Below, piece by piece: positions 9,870-21,688 of a DNA stretch of 64,000 bases (position 1 is its first letter; every line of letters starts with the position of its first letter). Source of the stretch: Vicia villosa (lineage: Eukaryota > Streptophyta > Magnoliopsida > Fabales > Fabaceae); assembly GCF_029867415.1 (NCBI RefSeq), contig NC_081184.1, positions 105,075,692-105,139,691 of the forward strand, in the 5' to 3' direction. The notes beneath the pieces are model-generated. The model did no database searches. It had not been told where the DNA came from and saw nothing but the letters and a program-made list of their open reading frames with translations. Made by a program: the position numbers and the translations under genes.

Positions 9870-11076
9870 TGAAGGATAGAAAAACACTTAGAAAGGGGGG
9901 GTTTGAATAAGTGTAGCTTTAAAAACTTGACAGATAAAAATAAATTGCACAGTTATTTTTATCCTGGTTCGTTGTTAACTAAACTACTCCAGTCCACCCC
10001 CGCAGAGATGATTTACCTCAACTGAGGATTTAATCCACTAATCGCACGGATTACAATGGTTCTCCACTTAGTCAGCAACTAAGTCTTCCAGAGTCTTCTG
10101 ATCACACACTGATCACTCCAGGAACAACTGCTTAGATACCCTCTAAGACTTTTCTAGAGTCTTCTGATCCACACGATCACTCTAGTTACAACCTGCTTAG
10201 ATAACCTCTAAGACTTCCTAGAGTATTCTGATCCACACGATCACTCTAGTTCCTTACAACTTAATGTAATCAATTCTAAGAGTATTACAATTGCTTCTTA
10301 AAAGCTATAATCACAAACTGTGATATTTCTCTTAACGTTTAAGCTTAATCTCACTAATATATTACAACAGCAATGTAGTGAGCTTTGATGAAGATGAAGA
10401 TTCTGAGCTTTGAATAGAACAGAGTTTCAGCAAGTTAATATGAGTTGTTTTGTGCAGAATCGTTAACCTTGCTTCTCATCAGAACTTCATATTTATAGGC
10501 GTTGGAGAAGATGACCGTTGAGTGCATTTAATGCTTTGCGTGTTCCGTACAGCATCGCATTTAATGTTATATGCTTTTGTCAACTACCTCGAGCCTTGTT
10601 CACGCTGTGTCTACTGACGTTGCCTTTAGTAGCTTTTAACGTTCCTTTTGTCAGTCAGCGTAGCTTGCCATGTGTACTTCCTTCTGATCTGATGTTTGTG
10701 AATACAACGTTTGAATATCATCAGAGTCAAACAGCTTGGTGCAAAGCATCTTCTGATCTTCTGACCTTGAAGTGCTTCTGAGCGTGATACCATCAGAACT
10801 TCAGTGCTTCTGATCTCATGTTCTTCTGATGCTTCCATAGACCCATGTTCTGATTCTGCTTCGACCATCTTCTGATGTCTTGCCAGACCATGTTCTGATG
10901 TTGCATGCTGAACCCTTTGAGACAAAGCTTCTGAGCGCTGAATTATGCATACTCTTTATATATTTCCTGAAAAGGAAATTGCATTGGATTAGAGTACCAT
11001 ATTATCTTAAGCAAAATTCATATTATTGTTATCATCAAAACTAAGATAATTGATCAGAACAAATCTTGTTCTAACA
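9870..11076 (-). repeat. 5' LTR of element A
   Basis: 1207 bp, TG...CA, almost identical to 1513-2723. TATA-like CTATAAATA on the minus strand at 10490-10498. Ends next to the TCTTT duplication at 11077-11081. Confidence 0.97.
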
Positions 11077-12561
11077 TCTTTTGTTTCCAGACACAGCATA
11101 TATCATAGAAGCTAGCTGACTTCTGCCAATACTTCTAGATAAGAACTTCCTAAAACTTAAATCATATTCTTTCATAATATGGTTCAGACTGGGAGTGGAT
11201 TTTTCTGAATCAGAAGGAGATCCAACATTATTGGATAATTTTAAAACTTTTTCTTTTAATTCAGAATTTTCCAACTCAAGCTTCTTAGTTTCAAATTCAA
11301 ATTGCTTTTTCAGCTTTTTGTATTTGATACTAAGATGAGCTTTTAATTCAAGAAGCTTTGTTAGACTGGAAACTAACTCATCTCTAGATAGTTCAGAAAA
11401 TACCTCTTCAGAATCTGATTCTGATGTAGATTCTGATCCATCATCTTGTGTAGCCATCAGCGCGAAGTTGGCTTGTTCTCCTTCAGAGTCTGAATCTGCT
11501 TCTGATTCAGAATCGTCCCATGTTGCCATAAGACCTTTCTTCTTATGAAACTTCTTCTTGGGATTCTCCTTCTGAAGTTTTGGACACTCGTTCTTGTAAT
11601 GTCCAGGCTCATTGCACTCATAGCAGACAGCCTTCTTCTTGTCAGATCTTCTGTCACCAGAAGATTCTCCACGTTCAAATTTCTTTGAACTTCTGAAGCT
11701 TCTGAACTTCCTTTGCTTGCTCTTCCAGAGTTGGTTTACCCTTCTGGAGATCATGGACAGTTCATCTTCTTCTTCAGATTCTGATTCTTCAGGATCTTCT
11801 TCTCTAGCCTGAAAAGTGTTAGTGCATTTTTTAACATTAGATTTTAATGCAATAGACTTACCTTTCTTCTGAGGCTCGTTTGCATCCAGCTCTATTTCAT
11901 GGCTTCTCAAGGCACTGATAAGCTCTTCCAACGAAACTTCATTCAGATTCTTGGCAATCTTGAATGCAGTCACCATTGGACCCCATCTTCTGGGCAAGCT
12001 TCTGATGATCTTCTTTACATGATCAGCCTTGGTGTAGCCTTTGTCCAGAACTCTTAATCCAGCAGTTAGAGTTTGAAATCTTGAAAACATCTTCTCAATG
12101 TCTTCATCATCCTCCATCTTGAAGGCTTCGTACTTCTGGATTAGTGCAAGAGCTTTGGTCTCCTTGACTTGAGCATTTCCTTCATGAGTCATTTTCAAGG
12201 ACTCATATATGTCATGGACCGTTTCCCTGTTAGATATCTTCTCATACTCAGCATGAGAGATAGCATTCAGCAAAATAGTCCTGCATTTGTGATGATTTTT
12301 GAAATCTTTCTTTTGATCATCAGTCATTTCGTTTCTCGTGAGCCTTACACCAGTAGCTTTAACAGGATGTTTGTAACCATCCAACAGAAGATCCCATAGA
12401 TCAGCATCTAGACCAAGAAAGTAACTTTCCAGTTTATCTTTCCAGTATTCAAAATTTTCACCATCAAATACTGGTGGTCTAGTATAACCATTGTTACCAT
12501 TGTATTGCTCAGCAGAGCCAGATGTAGATGCAGTTGGATTTGTTTGAACTTCACCAGCCAT
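11077..12561 (-). pseudogene. gag: Element B gag, 5' portion, disrupted by element A
   Basis: About 495 open codons from ATG 12561 to the A insertion. It has the same layout as A gag: capsid domain, acidic stretch, CCHC knuckle (C-x2-C-x4-H-x4-C) near 11627-11590, then the acidic and coiled-coil-like region. It is clearly diverged from A, with scattered substitutions and a different N-terminal 15 residues. The frame would continue at 1512 on the other side of A. Codons shown after the insertion point belong to the A LTR, not to gag. Confidence 0.92.
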
Positions 12562-12633
12562 CTTTTACTGAAGCGTTTTTCTCTTCCTGAATCTTTTCTA
12601 AACACGGTTAAGTGCTTGCACCTTAGAACCGGC

Positions 12634-12645
12634 GCTCTGATGCCA
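12634..12645 (-). other. Primer-binding site of B
   Basis: Minus strand TGGCATCAGAGC, identical to the A site, two bases from the B 5' LTR. Confidence 0.9.
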
Positions 12646-12647
12646 AT

Positions 12648-13863
12648 TGAAGGATAGAAAAACACTTAGAAAGGGGGGTTTGAATAAGTGTGGTCTTAAA
12701 AACTCAAACGATAAAAAACAATTTGCACAGTTATTTTTATCCTGGTTCGTTGTTAACTAAACTACTCCAGTCCACCCCCACGGAGTGATTTACCTCACCT
12801 GAGGATTTAATCCACTAATCGCAACAGATTACAATGGTTTTCCACTTAGCCCACGGCTAAGTCTTCTAGAGTATCCTGATCACAACTTAATCACTCCAGG
12901 AACAAATGCTTAGACACAAGCTAAGACTTTCTTAGAGTATCCTGACCACCACGTGATCACCTTAATTACAACTGCTTAGACACAAGCTAAGACTTCCTAG
13001 AGTATCCTGATCAACACTTGATCACTCTAGTTACTTACAAATTAATGTAATCAATTCTAAGAGTATTACAAATGCTTCTGAAAAGCTATAATCACAACAG
13101 TGATATTTCTCTTAACGTTTAAGCTTAATCTCACTAATATATTACAACAGCAATGTAGTGAGCTTTGATGAAGATGAAGTTTCTGAGCTTTTGATTTGAA
13201 CAGCATTTCAGCAAGTTTTTCAGAATAAGTTTGTTCAGGATTGGTAACCTTGCTTCTCATCAGAACTTCATATTTATAGGCACTTGAGAAGATGACCGTT
13301 GGGAGCATTTAATGCTTTGCGTATTCCGTACAGCATTGCATTTAATGTTTCACGCTTTTGTCAACTACCTCGAGCCTTGTTCACGCTGTGTCCACTGACG
13401 TTGCCTTTAATAGCTTCCAACGTTCCTTTTGTCAGTCAGCGTAGCCTGCCACCTGTACTTTCTTCTGATCTGACGTTTGTGTATACAACGTTTGAATATC
13501 ATCAGAGTCAAACAGCTTGGTGCATAGCATCTTCTTGTCTTCTGACCTTGAAGTGCTTCTGAGCGTGATACCATGAGAACTTCAGTGCTTCTGCTTCTGA
13601 TCTCAAGTTCTTCTGATGCTTCCATAGACCCATGTTCTGATTCTGCCTTGACCATCTTCCGATGTCTTGCCAGACCATGTTCTGATGTTGCATGCTGAAC
13701 CTTCTGAGACAAAGCTTCTGAGCGCTGATTTGTGCATACTCTTTATATATTTCCTGAAAGGGAAATTGCAATGTATTAGAGTACCACACTATCTCACACA
13801 AAATTCATATCCTTGTTGTCATCAAAACTAAGAATATTGATCAGAACAAATCTTGTTCTAACA
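12648..13863 (-). repeat. 5' LTR of element B
   Basis: 1216 bp, same family as the A LTRs but with many substitutions and small indels. The G run is only 6. TATA-like CTATAAATA on the minus strand at 13271-13279. TG...CA termini are intact. Confidence 0.95.
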
Positions 13864-13868
13864 AAGGA

Positions 13869-14073
13869 TTATGAGATATTTTCCAAAAAGGTAAACAAGT
13901 AAAGACATTCTTTAAATATAAAAAAATTGTTTCTACAAATAGGTCTTTATAGCTGTTGCATATGGATATGTTTGACACATTCCAAACCAAGAGTTTTGGT
14001 GAGAATTGTTATGTCCGTCTTGTTATAGATCAATACTCTCTCTATACTTGGATTATCTTTATATATTTTAAAA
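13869..14073 (+). pseudogene. pol: Element E integrase, first piece
   Basis: The plus strand encodes a degraded copia integrase: a CxxGK-like segment, then the LLHMDMF region (normally LLHMDLFGP, the first catalytic Asp) and a D-Q-Y-S version of the DDYSR motif. Several stops break the frame. It ends at the 9-bp duplication of MULE-1 (14065-14073) and resumes after 15642. Confidence 0.8.
14065..14073. repeat. Target-site duplication of MULE-1 (left), ATTTTAAAA
   Basis: Perfect 9-bp match to 15634-15642. Confidence 0.95.
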
Positions 14074-14364
14074 GGCTTAAATAGTGTTTTCGTCCCTGTA
14101 AGTTAGCGTGTTTTTGAATTTAGTCCCTGTATCTTTTTTTTTTCCGGTCCAAGTCCCCATATGTTCATTTCGTGTTCACTTTGGTCTCTGACGTCCAACT
14201 TCCGTTAAAAAAATGATGATATGGCAAACAGAAATGACGTGGCGTGCATTTTTTGCTTTTTCCATTTTTTGTTTATATGCAATAATTCCACGTAAGCATG
14301 TATTATACGTTATTTTGATTTTGGTCCCTAAAGTGTTAAATGTGGAAAATTAAAAATTATTGTT

Positions 14365-14426
14365 AGTAGGATTTGAAACATGTCCCTCTTACTTATAGCT
14401 AGCATGCCTATCCACTAAGCCACTTG
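14365..14426 (-). other. tRNA-like sequence inside MULE-1, left arm
   Basis: The minus strand shows an A-box-like TGGCTTAGTGGATAGG and, about 35 bases on, a T-loop/B-box-like GTTTCAAATCC. A complete tRNA fold with an acceptor stem is not evident, so I do not call a functional tRNA gene. Confidence 0.55.
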
Positions 14427-15173
14427 TATTTATTGTTTAATGTATGCAATGAATTTGTATATAATAGATATATGCAGGAAATATTTATTTATATACAGTA
14501 AGTATCATTTTGTTCTAAATTTTTTGTTTATAAGCAGCAATATACTTATTTTTAAGCGCTGGTATGAATTTTTGTTTATAAGCAGCAATATATTTGTTCT
14601 ATATTTTGTTCTAATTTTTGTTTTGTAAGCAGCAAATTTTTTTATTTATAAGCGTTGGTATTAATTTTTATTTTGTTCTAAATAAATAATAATATACAGT
14701 AATTTATATATATTAAATAGTTTGAAACATTTTAATTATTATTTAACTATATTATATTATTATTACAAATTAAAATATTTAATATTTCATATTTAATATA
14801 CTAATTTAATAGTTGAAATATTATGAAATAATTATTACATATATAATTATTGAAATATTTAATAGTTGAGATATTAAATAGTTAAAATATTTAATAAATA
14901 GTTGAAATAATTATTAACCTATTTAATAAATATTTGAAATATTTAATAAATTAATTATTTAGCGTTAATATTTATCAACCATTAAAATATTATCATGTAT
15001 ATATTTAATTATGTCTAAAATGTTAAATAATTGAATTATTTATTTTAATTTATTAAATATTTCATTTATTAATTTTTTTAAATTGAAGACTAGTAAATAC
15101 TAAATATTTGAAACATTACATAGTGGAAATGATATGAAATATTTAGTAAAATATTTGCAGTTACTTATTAAAT

Positions 15174-15269
15174 TCTATTTCAAAAAAATTACCTCATTAT
15201 GTAATATATACAAATGAAATAAAGTCTATTTCAAAAAAATTACCTCATTATGTAATATATACAAATGAA
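15174..15269. repeat. Tandem duplication, 51-bp spacing, inside MULE-1
   Basis: Two copies of a roughly 45-bp segment beginning TCTATTTCAAAAAAATTACC, at 15174 and 15225, essentially identical. Confidence 0.9.
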
Positions 15270-15289
15270 TTGCAAATATTTAAAAGGTA

Positions 15290-15355
15290 ATAGAAGTAGC
15301 TTGGTGGAAAGGCTTTAGTGCTGTGATACTGATGTCCTGGGTTAAAAACCCCTTT
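15290..15355 (+). other. tRNA-like sequence inside MULE-1, right arm
   Basis: The plus strand has A-box-like TAGCTTGGTGGAAAGG and a B-box-like stem GGGTTAAAAACCC about 35 bases later. It mirrors the left-arm sequence, so the two point outwards toward the two ends of the element. Confidence 0.5.
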
Positions 15356-15642
15356 GGACCATTTTTGAAAAGTTTTCATTTTAACGTTTTAGGGACCAAA
15401 ATCAAAAAAACAAAATGCAAAGCTTACGTGGCATAAATAATTATTTAAAAAATAAAAACATGCACGCCACATTATTTCCGTTTGCCATATCATCATTTTT
15501 TTAACGGAAGTTGGATGTCAGGGACCAAAGTGAACACGAAATGAACATATGGGGACTTGGACCGGAAAAAAAAGATACAGGGACAAAATTCAAAAACACG
15601 CTAACTTACAGGGACGAAAACACTATTTAAGCCATTTTAAAA

Positions 15643-16785
15643 AAGACACACTTTTCCCTTTCGAAGATTAGCCAAGTTTGTCTCGTGCAAGAAAGGCCTA
15701 AACATTTCATCAATCAAAGTGATCATGGTGATGAATTCCAAAATATGGATTTCGAGAACTATTATATTGAGAATGGAATTGAGAATACTTTTTCTGATCC
15801 ATGAACTCCCTAACAAAATGGGGAAGTGAAAAAAAATAGATTATTTGAAGAGCTAGCAAGGACGGTGCTCAATGAGAATAATCTTCCTAAGTACTTTTAG
15901 GCTAGTGCAATAAACATTATTTGCTATGTGAAGAACTGTGTATTAATAATATTAATTATAAAGAAGACACCATATGTTTTATCCTAAGGAAGGAAGACTA
16001 ATATTTCTCACCTCCATGTGTATAGTTGCAAATGTTTTTTCTTTATAACGGAAAAGATAATCATGAAAGTTTGACGCTAAAGTTGAAGAAGAACTATTTT
16101 TAAGATATTCCACTTCTAAGAAAATCTTTTAGATTTTACAACAAAAGAACCTAATCTACAAAAGAATCAGTTCATGTTACCTTTGATGAAACTAACCCAA
16201 AGTTGGTAAAATTAGATGTTGTTGATTGTGCATATATTTTGGAGAAAACATTTCTAAAAGAGAAAGATCAAGATAAAAATCAAGATAAATAGCAAGACCA
16301 AGATCAAAGTAAAGATCAAGATTAAGACCAAAGTGAATAAAAAGATCATCAAAACAAGGATTCAAACAATGATCATCATGATATTCCCAAAGAATAAAGG
16401 AACTCGAGAAATCATCCAATTCAGAATGACTTTAGAGATATTTCTAAGGGAGTCATAACCAGACACTCCCTTAACAACGTATTCAACCTTATGTGCTTTG
16501 ATTTCTAAATTGAGACAATGGATGTCAATGAAGCTCTCATTGACGAATATCGGTCTCTTTTTATGTAAGAAGAGTTAAATCAATTTGAGAGAAATAATGT
16601 TTGGGAGTGTGTTCCTAAACCTTCATCTAATCCAGTGATTGGTGTGCAAAATGGGTTATTCACAAAAAACTTGATGAAAATGGAATGATTTTAAAAAATA
16701 AAGAAAGAATCATTATGAAATGGTACAATCAACAAGAAGGTATAGGTTTCAATGAAGCCTATGCTCATGTAGCAAGTTTAAAGGC
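15643..16785 (+). pseudogene. pol: Element E integrase, linker and RT start, second piece
   Basis: This continues the first piece: the second catalytic Asp region reads SDHG-type, followed by a TPQQNGEV-like segment with the catalytic Glu region degraded. Then come the integrase C-terminal part and a low-complexity Lys/Asp/Gln linker (about 16255-16390, built from repeated GATCAA-type triplets). After that comes the first RT segment (N-N-V-W-E-C-V-P, a remnant of the usual NDVWDLVP). There are many stops and frameshifts. It ends at the AAGGC duplication of element C, in the FAPVARLEA-equivalent region. Confidence 0.82.
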
Positions 16786-17221
16786 TGTTGTGAAAAACGA
16801 TGTCAAGAACAAAATATAATAGGAATTAGGGAAGATAAGAAGAACACAAGAATTGGTTATAACTGCTATTCTTTTACTTTCTCTTAAAACAAGATTACAA
16901 GTTTACAAGAATAACAAATAACCTCTCTCACCCTAAATTAGGATTTGCAGCTTATCCAATGATGAGAGACTAGTATGTTATTTATAGTAAAACCTAACAT
17001 ACTAACTAATGGGCTTTTTCCACAATGCCCACTATACAAGCCAACTTAATTAACAAGCTAACTTAACAAATTAGGATTTAAACACTAAAACCTAATTTAA
17101 CATGCTAACAACCCTAGCATCTTCAACACAAGCATGTGAACAACCTTTGACTTCATGCTTAATCCTGTCGAACCAAGAAGCTACCCTTCGACCATACTAG
17201 AGTTCGATCCAATATCTCACA
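16786..17221 (-). repeat. 3' LTR of element C
   Basis: 436 bp, starting TGTTGTGAAAAACG and ending CTCACA on the plus strand. TATA-like CTATAAATAA on the minus strand at about 16978-16987. A purine tract (minus strand AAGGTGGAGATT) lies directly beside it at 17222-17233. Confidence 0.95.
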
Positions 17222-17263
17222 AATCTCCACCTTGGACCTAACTCTACAACGTCAAGGGAAAAA

Positions 17264-20200
17264 CTAGCTTTCTTCATGCAGCTTTATCAACTGCATACAG
17301 TGGAAAAACTTGCAACTTGGCAATGTCTTTGTGATCATATCAGCAGCATTGTCCTCAGTCAAAACCTTCAGCACTTGGACTTCTCCACGCTCGATTATTC
17401 CTCTGACGAAATGCAGCCTCACATCAATGTGCTTAGTTCGCTCATGATAGGCTGAATTCTTCGACAGGTGTATTGCACTTTGACTATCACATTTAACAGT
17501 GATACCTCGACCTTGAAGTTTCAGCTCCTTTGCAAAACCTTCAAGCCACAATGCTTCTTTCACAGCTTCAGTTAGGGCAATATACTCCGCTTCAGTGGTT
17601 GATAGAGCAACAACCTTCTAAAGTGTTGCTTTCCAACTAATTGCAGTGCCAAACATAGTGAAAACATATCCAGAAATAGATTTTCTGGAATCCATACAAC
17701 CTGCATAATCAGAGTCGACATATCCTTCGATTACTGCTTTACTATCTTCACCCAAGGCTCCACCATAAATTAGAACCCTGTTCAGAGACCCATTTATGTA
17801 CCTTAAAATCCACTTCAATGCTTGCTAGTGAGCCTTTCCAGGATTCGCCATGTACCTTCTTACAAGACTTACTGCATATGCTATGTCGGGTCTAGTACAG
17901 ACCATAGCATACATCAAAGAACCAACTATATTAGTATATGGGATGCTATTCATATAGGCTCTTTCAACATCAGTACTGGGACACTGATCAATACTCAGCT
18001 TAAATTGAGGGTTTGTTGGAGTCACAACTGGCTTCGAATTCGACATACCAAACTTTTCAAGAATCTTTTGTAGATATGCCTCTTGAGATAAGCATAACTT
18101 CGACTTCTTTCTATCTCTTCGAATGTAAATTCCAAGAATCCTGGAAGCAGCTCCTAGATCCTTCATATCGAACTCCTTATTGAGTTCAGCCTTCACCCTC
18201 ATCACATCTTCGACATTGTTGCTTGCTATGAGAATATCATCCACACAAAGCAACAAAATAACAAATGAATTACCAGGTCCAAATTTGAAGTAAACACAAT
18301 GGTCGAACTGACTTCTAATGAAACTTATGCGTGCCATGAAGTTGTCGAATCTCTTATTCCACTGTCGAGGAGATTGTTTCAGTCCATATAAATATCTCTT
18401 TAGCTTGCACACATAATCTTCCTTCCCCTTTTTGACATACCCTTCAGGTTACCTCATCAGGATCGTTTCATCTAGATCACCATACAAGAACACAGTCTTC
18501 ACATCCATCTGTTCCAGTTCAAGGTCGAACTGTGCCACCATGGCAAGCAACATTCAAATGGACCTATGCTTCACAACAGGAGAAAACACATCATTGAAGT
18601 CGACGCCTTCTTTCTGAGTGAAACCCCTTGCAACTAACCTTGCCTTGTATCTTTTCGACATCACTCCTTCAATTTCTTCCTTAACTTTGAAAATCCATTT
18701 ACAACTGACTAACCTTACCCCAGCAGGTTTCTTGATCAGTTCCCAAGTATGACTATCATGAAGAGATTTCATCTCATCATCCATGGCCTTCAACCATTCA
18801 GTCTTATTTTGACTCCTCATAACTTCCTTATACTCTCTAGGTTCTTCGTCTAGAACCTCACTTACAGAGATTAAGGCATAAGCTATAAGATCTAAATACC
18901 CAAGTCTCTGAGGTGCCTTGATGACTCTCCTCGACCTATCTCTCGACAATAGGTAGTCATCGACTGTTTCCTCATCTTCCTTAGCATCTTCTGCTTCTTA
19001 TTCGACTTCATCAGGGATATGCAATTCAGCATCAACATGCTCCACCTCAATAGGAATCTCTGCATGTTCCAGCTCTTCTGCACTTCGACCATCATCATCA
19101 GTTTTCTTGAAAGCCATTTCAGCTTCATTGAGAACTACATCTCGACTGGTGATACACCTCCTATGACCTAGCTCTAGGCACCATAGCTTATAAGCTTTGA
19201 CTCCTTCAGGGTATCCCATGAACATGCATTTCAGAGCTCTAGGTTCGACCTTGTCTTGCCTAATGTGAGCATAAGCTACGCAGCCAAATACTCTCAGTTT
19301 TCCGAGATCTGGTGGATGTCCCGACCAAACATATTCAGGTGTCTTCTTATCTAACATTGTCGAAGGACATCTGTTTATCAGATATGTTGCTGTCGAAACA
19401 GCCTCAGCCCAAAACACCTTCTTTAAGCCTGCACTAGTCAACATGCATCTGACTCTCTCAAAAATAGTTCGATTAAACCTTTCAACCAAACCATTTTGCT
19501 GTGGAGTACCTGCAGTAGTTCTGTGCCTTACAATACCAGAGTCAGCACAAAAGCTATCGAACGTTTCATTGCAAAATTCAAGGCCATTATCGGTTCTCAA
19601 CCTCTTGACCTTCCTGCCAGTCTGATTTTCTACCAAAGTCTTCCAACTTTTGAATTTCTCAAAAGTTTCATCCTTAGTCTTCTGGATGAATACCCATAAC
19701 TTCCTGGAATAATCATCAACTATGGATAGAAAATACCTTGCTCCTGAATGGGATGGACACCTTGCAGACCCCCAAAGATCAGCATGGATGTAATCAAGGG
19801 ATCCATGTGTTCTTTGTTTGCCTTTGTTGAACTTCACTCTGCAAGATTTTCCAAGTACACAGGGTTCACAAAACTTCAGCTTTTCGACTTTGTCTCCACC
19901 AAGCAGATTTTGTTTCCCTAATTCGACCAGACCTCTTTCACTGACATGGACCAATCTCATGTGCTAGATTTCTGTCTTTGACAAAGGTTTCGTGGATGCA
20001 ACATTTTTCGAACCACTTACAACTTCAGCCTCAAGGGTATACAAGCCTTATTTCTTCACGCCTCTCAAGACTTCCTTCAACCCCTTCATGACTCTTAGGA
20101 TACTTTTCTCTCATTGGAAAACATATCCTTTCTTGTCGAATTCACCAAGAGAAAGTATATTTCTCTTCAAATCAGGAACATACTTGACTTCAGTCAACAA

Positions 20201-20515
20201 CCTTATTGACTCATCATGGAACTTGAATCTCACAGATCCAATACCTACAATTTTGCAAGCCTTGTTGTTTCCCAGCAATACTGATCCACCATCTTGATCA
20301 CATAATTCCTTGAACAAGTCTTTGTTTGGAGTCATGTGCCAAGTGCAACCTGAATCCATAATCCACTCTCTTCTTGAGTCACTGCTTGAAAGCACAAGAA
20401 CATCAGATGATTCAAAATCATCTTGAACAATGGATGCATTGCCATTATCCTTACCTCCATGATCTTTTAGGCGTTCAGGACACACTTTTCTTGTGTGACC
20501 CTCCTTCTTACAATG
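17264..20515 (-). pseudogene. pol: Element C pol, inactivated by in-frame stops
   Basis: All pieces lie in a single reading frame. They run in copia order: rest of the gag zinc knuckle (20515-20475), protease D-S-G with W-I-M-D-S-G-C (about 20370), integrase zinc region and core (18998-19960; DNGLEF and TPQQNGLVERFNR present), RT start (18554-18949), RT with CVDD in place of YVDD (17825-18412), and RNase H (17264-17818, with the TEAEY region damaged). Stops include positions 20111, 18998, 18554, 17825 and 17618. Having only nonsense changes and no frameshift suggests point-mutation decay, C to T in several cases. Confidence 0.92.
20511..20515. repeat. Target-site duplication of element D (left), CAATG
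   Basis: Identical to 27239-27243. Joining the two sides restores the zinc-knuckle codons of element C. Confidence 0.96.
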
Positions 20516-21688
20516 TGTTGAAAGTATTTGTGGGTAAATATTTTCGGTAATATATCGTATCCACAGGGATTGGTTAATATCACTGCCGTTCTATAGTTGT
20601 TTATTTTGAGTTAAGAAATTTGGTTTGGTTTGTTTTATACTAATAATAATATCAAAAGCAAATAATAAAATAAAAGCAAGTAAAGGACTTTGTGTTAACA
20701 ATTAAAGAAAGATGTTGAGTCTTTAGGGTTCATCAACCTAATCCTATACAATTATCAATTAATTCTCAATAGAACAATCCTTTGAATCATTATCTTCACT
20801 TATCCTCAAATAAGATTCCATGTCTGCAAATCAAATTAGATAACTTTTACCAGTATGAGATTCGATCTCTCCAAATCACAATAACGATAATAGTAATTAA
20901 GAACGATAATTATGAAAACCCAATTACAATTCCATCTCTGCAAATTGCAATTGAATCAATATAGTAACCTAGGGCAAAAGTTAAATCCTTTCTTTCGATC
21001 AAAGATTCAACAATGATGTAAATTAAAAGCAAGGTTTCTTATTGATAATAAATTCAAACAATTGTTCATAGGAATTAATCAATGGTAATGTATATTCATA
21101 GGTTAACTACTACCTTAGACTCAACAAGAGGGATTTAGCTCTCCATAGACATGAAGAACATACAAGAATCAATGGAGGAATTCATCTTCATCAATAGAAT
21201 GTCTTCGATTGGTAAAGAATCCACCTTCAATTGTTGTTCTCAGCTTCAGAATCAGATAGCTCTCCTAATTTCGCTCCCACAAAGTATCCCCTACCACTTG
21301 GAAAACTAGGGCTTTAAAACAGAACTTTTGGGCTTTTAACGCCGAGGCCGCGGCGCGGCAACGGGCTGGCGCGGCGCGCCCCTCAAACAGAAGTATTTTC
21401 GCGGCGCGCCTAGGAACTCTCGCGGCGCGCCCTTTGTACTTTCCATCTTTTTCTTCAGCCTTTGAGACTTCCAGCTTTCTTTCCTCCTCATGTTCTTCTT
21501 AAGTTCTTATTCAGCTCAAAACCTGCAACAATAACACCCACAAGTGATTCGATTTGCTTTACGCACGAACTAAACTTATTCAGTTCAATTCTTAATAAAA
21601 ACCTATGGATTCATCACATTTTTGCATTGGTTTAGAGAAGAAATCACTTATATTAACACATGAATTTACCATTAATTTACTCCTAACA
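20516..21688 (-). repeat. 3' LTR of element D
   Basis: 1173 bp, TGTTGAAAG...CTCCTAACA on the plus strand. It contains the GC-rich block at 21341-21431. Differs from the 5' LTR at about 20851, 21068, 21085, 21155 and 21249. Confidence 0.96.
21341..21431. repeat. GC-rich block with three copies of GCGGCGCGCC in the D LTR
   Basis: GCGGCGCGCC occurs at 21371-21380, 21401-21410 and 21422-21431, with a related GCGGCGCGGC just upstream. The same block is unchanged in the other LTR at 26891-26981. It stands out in otherwise AT-rich DNA. Confidence 0.93.

Larger units (their letters stand above)
1513..11076 (-). mobile_element. Complete SIRE-type Ty1/copia retrotransposon A, young and nested in B
   Basis: Order on the minus strand: 5' LTR 9870-11076, PBS, gag 7864-9783, pol 4845-8039, a 2.1-kb 3' non-coding region, PPT, 3' LTR 1513-2723. 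It is flanked by perfect 5-bp duplications TCTTT (1508-1512 and 11077-11081). The LTRs begin TGTTAGAACAAG and end with CA. By eye they differ by two substitutions and a G run of 11 versus 7, so insertion was very recent. Gag and pol frames are uninterrupted and the catalytic motifs are present. No SIRE envelope-like third gene is visible, although the 3' region is long enough to have once held part of one. Confidence 0.97.
1..13863 (-). mobile_element. SIRE-type Ty1/copia element B, 5' part, interrupted by element A
   Basis: Read on the minus strand, this is a 5' LTR (12648-13863), a PBS, gag (12561 down to 11077, resuming 1512 to 1069) and pol running off the left window edge. Element A, of the same family, sits inside gag with a perfect TCTTT duplication (1508-1512 and 11077-11081). 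B lies inside the older copia element E, whose integrase coding sequence starts at once after 13863. The 5 bp AAGGA at 13864-13868 would be B's target duplication, but the other copy lies outside the window. B differs clearly from A throughout, and its gag carries a 2-bp deletion near 1266-1290. Confidence 0.93.
14074..15633. mobile_element. MULE-1: non-autonomous Mutator-like element, 1560 bp
   Basis: Terminal inverted repeats start GGCTTAAATAGTGTTTTCGT at both ends and extend about 270-280 bp (14074 to about 14345, against about 15365-15633). They are nearly identical for the first 150 bp or so. The 9-bp target duplication ATTTTAAAA is diagnostic for Mutator. The interior is very AT-rich and shows no transposase. 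It contains short AGCAGCAA repeats near 14535-14640, a 51-bp tandem duplication, and a tRNA-like sequence next to each inverted repeat. Confidence 0.93.

Noticed and set aside
14365..14426. Functional tRNA gene (also considered at 15290-15355 and 30020-30075)
   Set aside because: A- and B-box-like motifs exist, but no full cloverleaf with acceptor stem and clear anticodon could be drawn.
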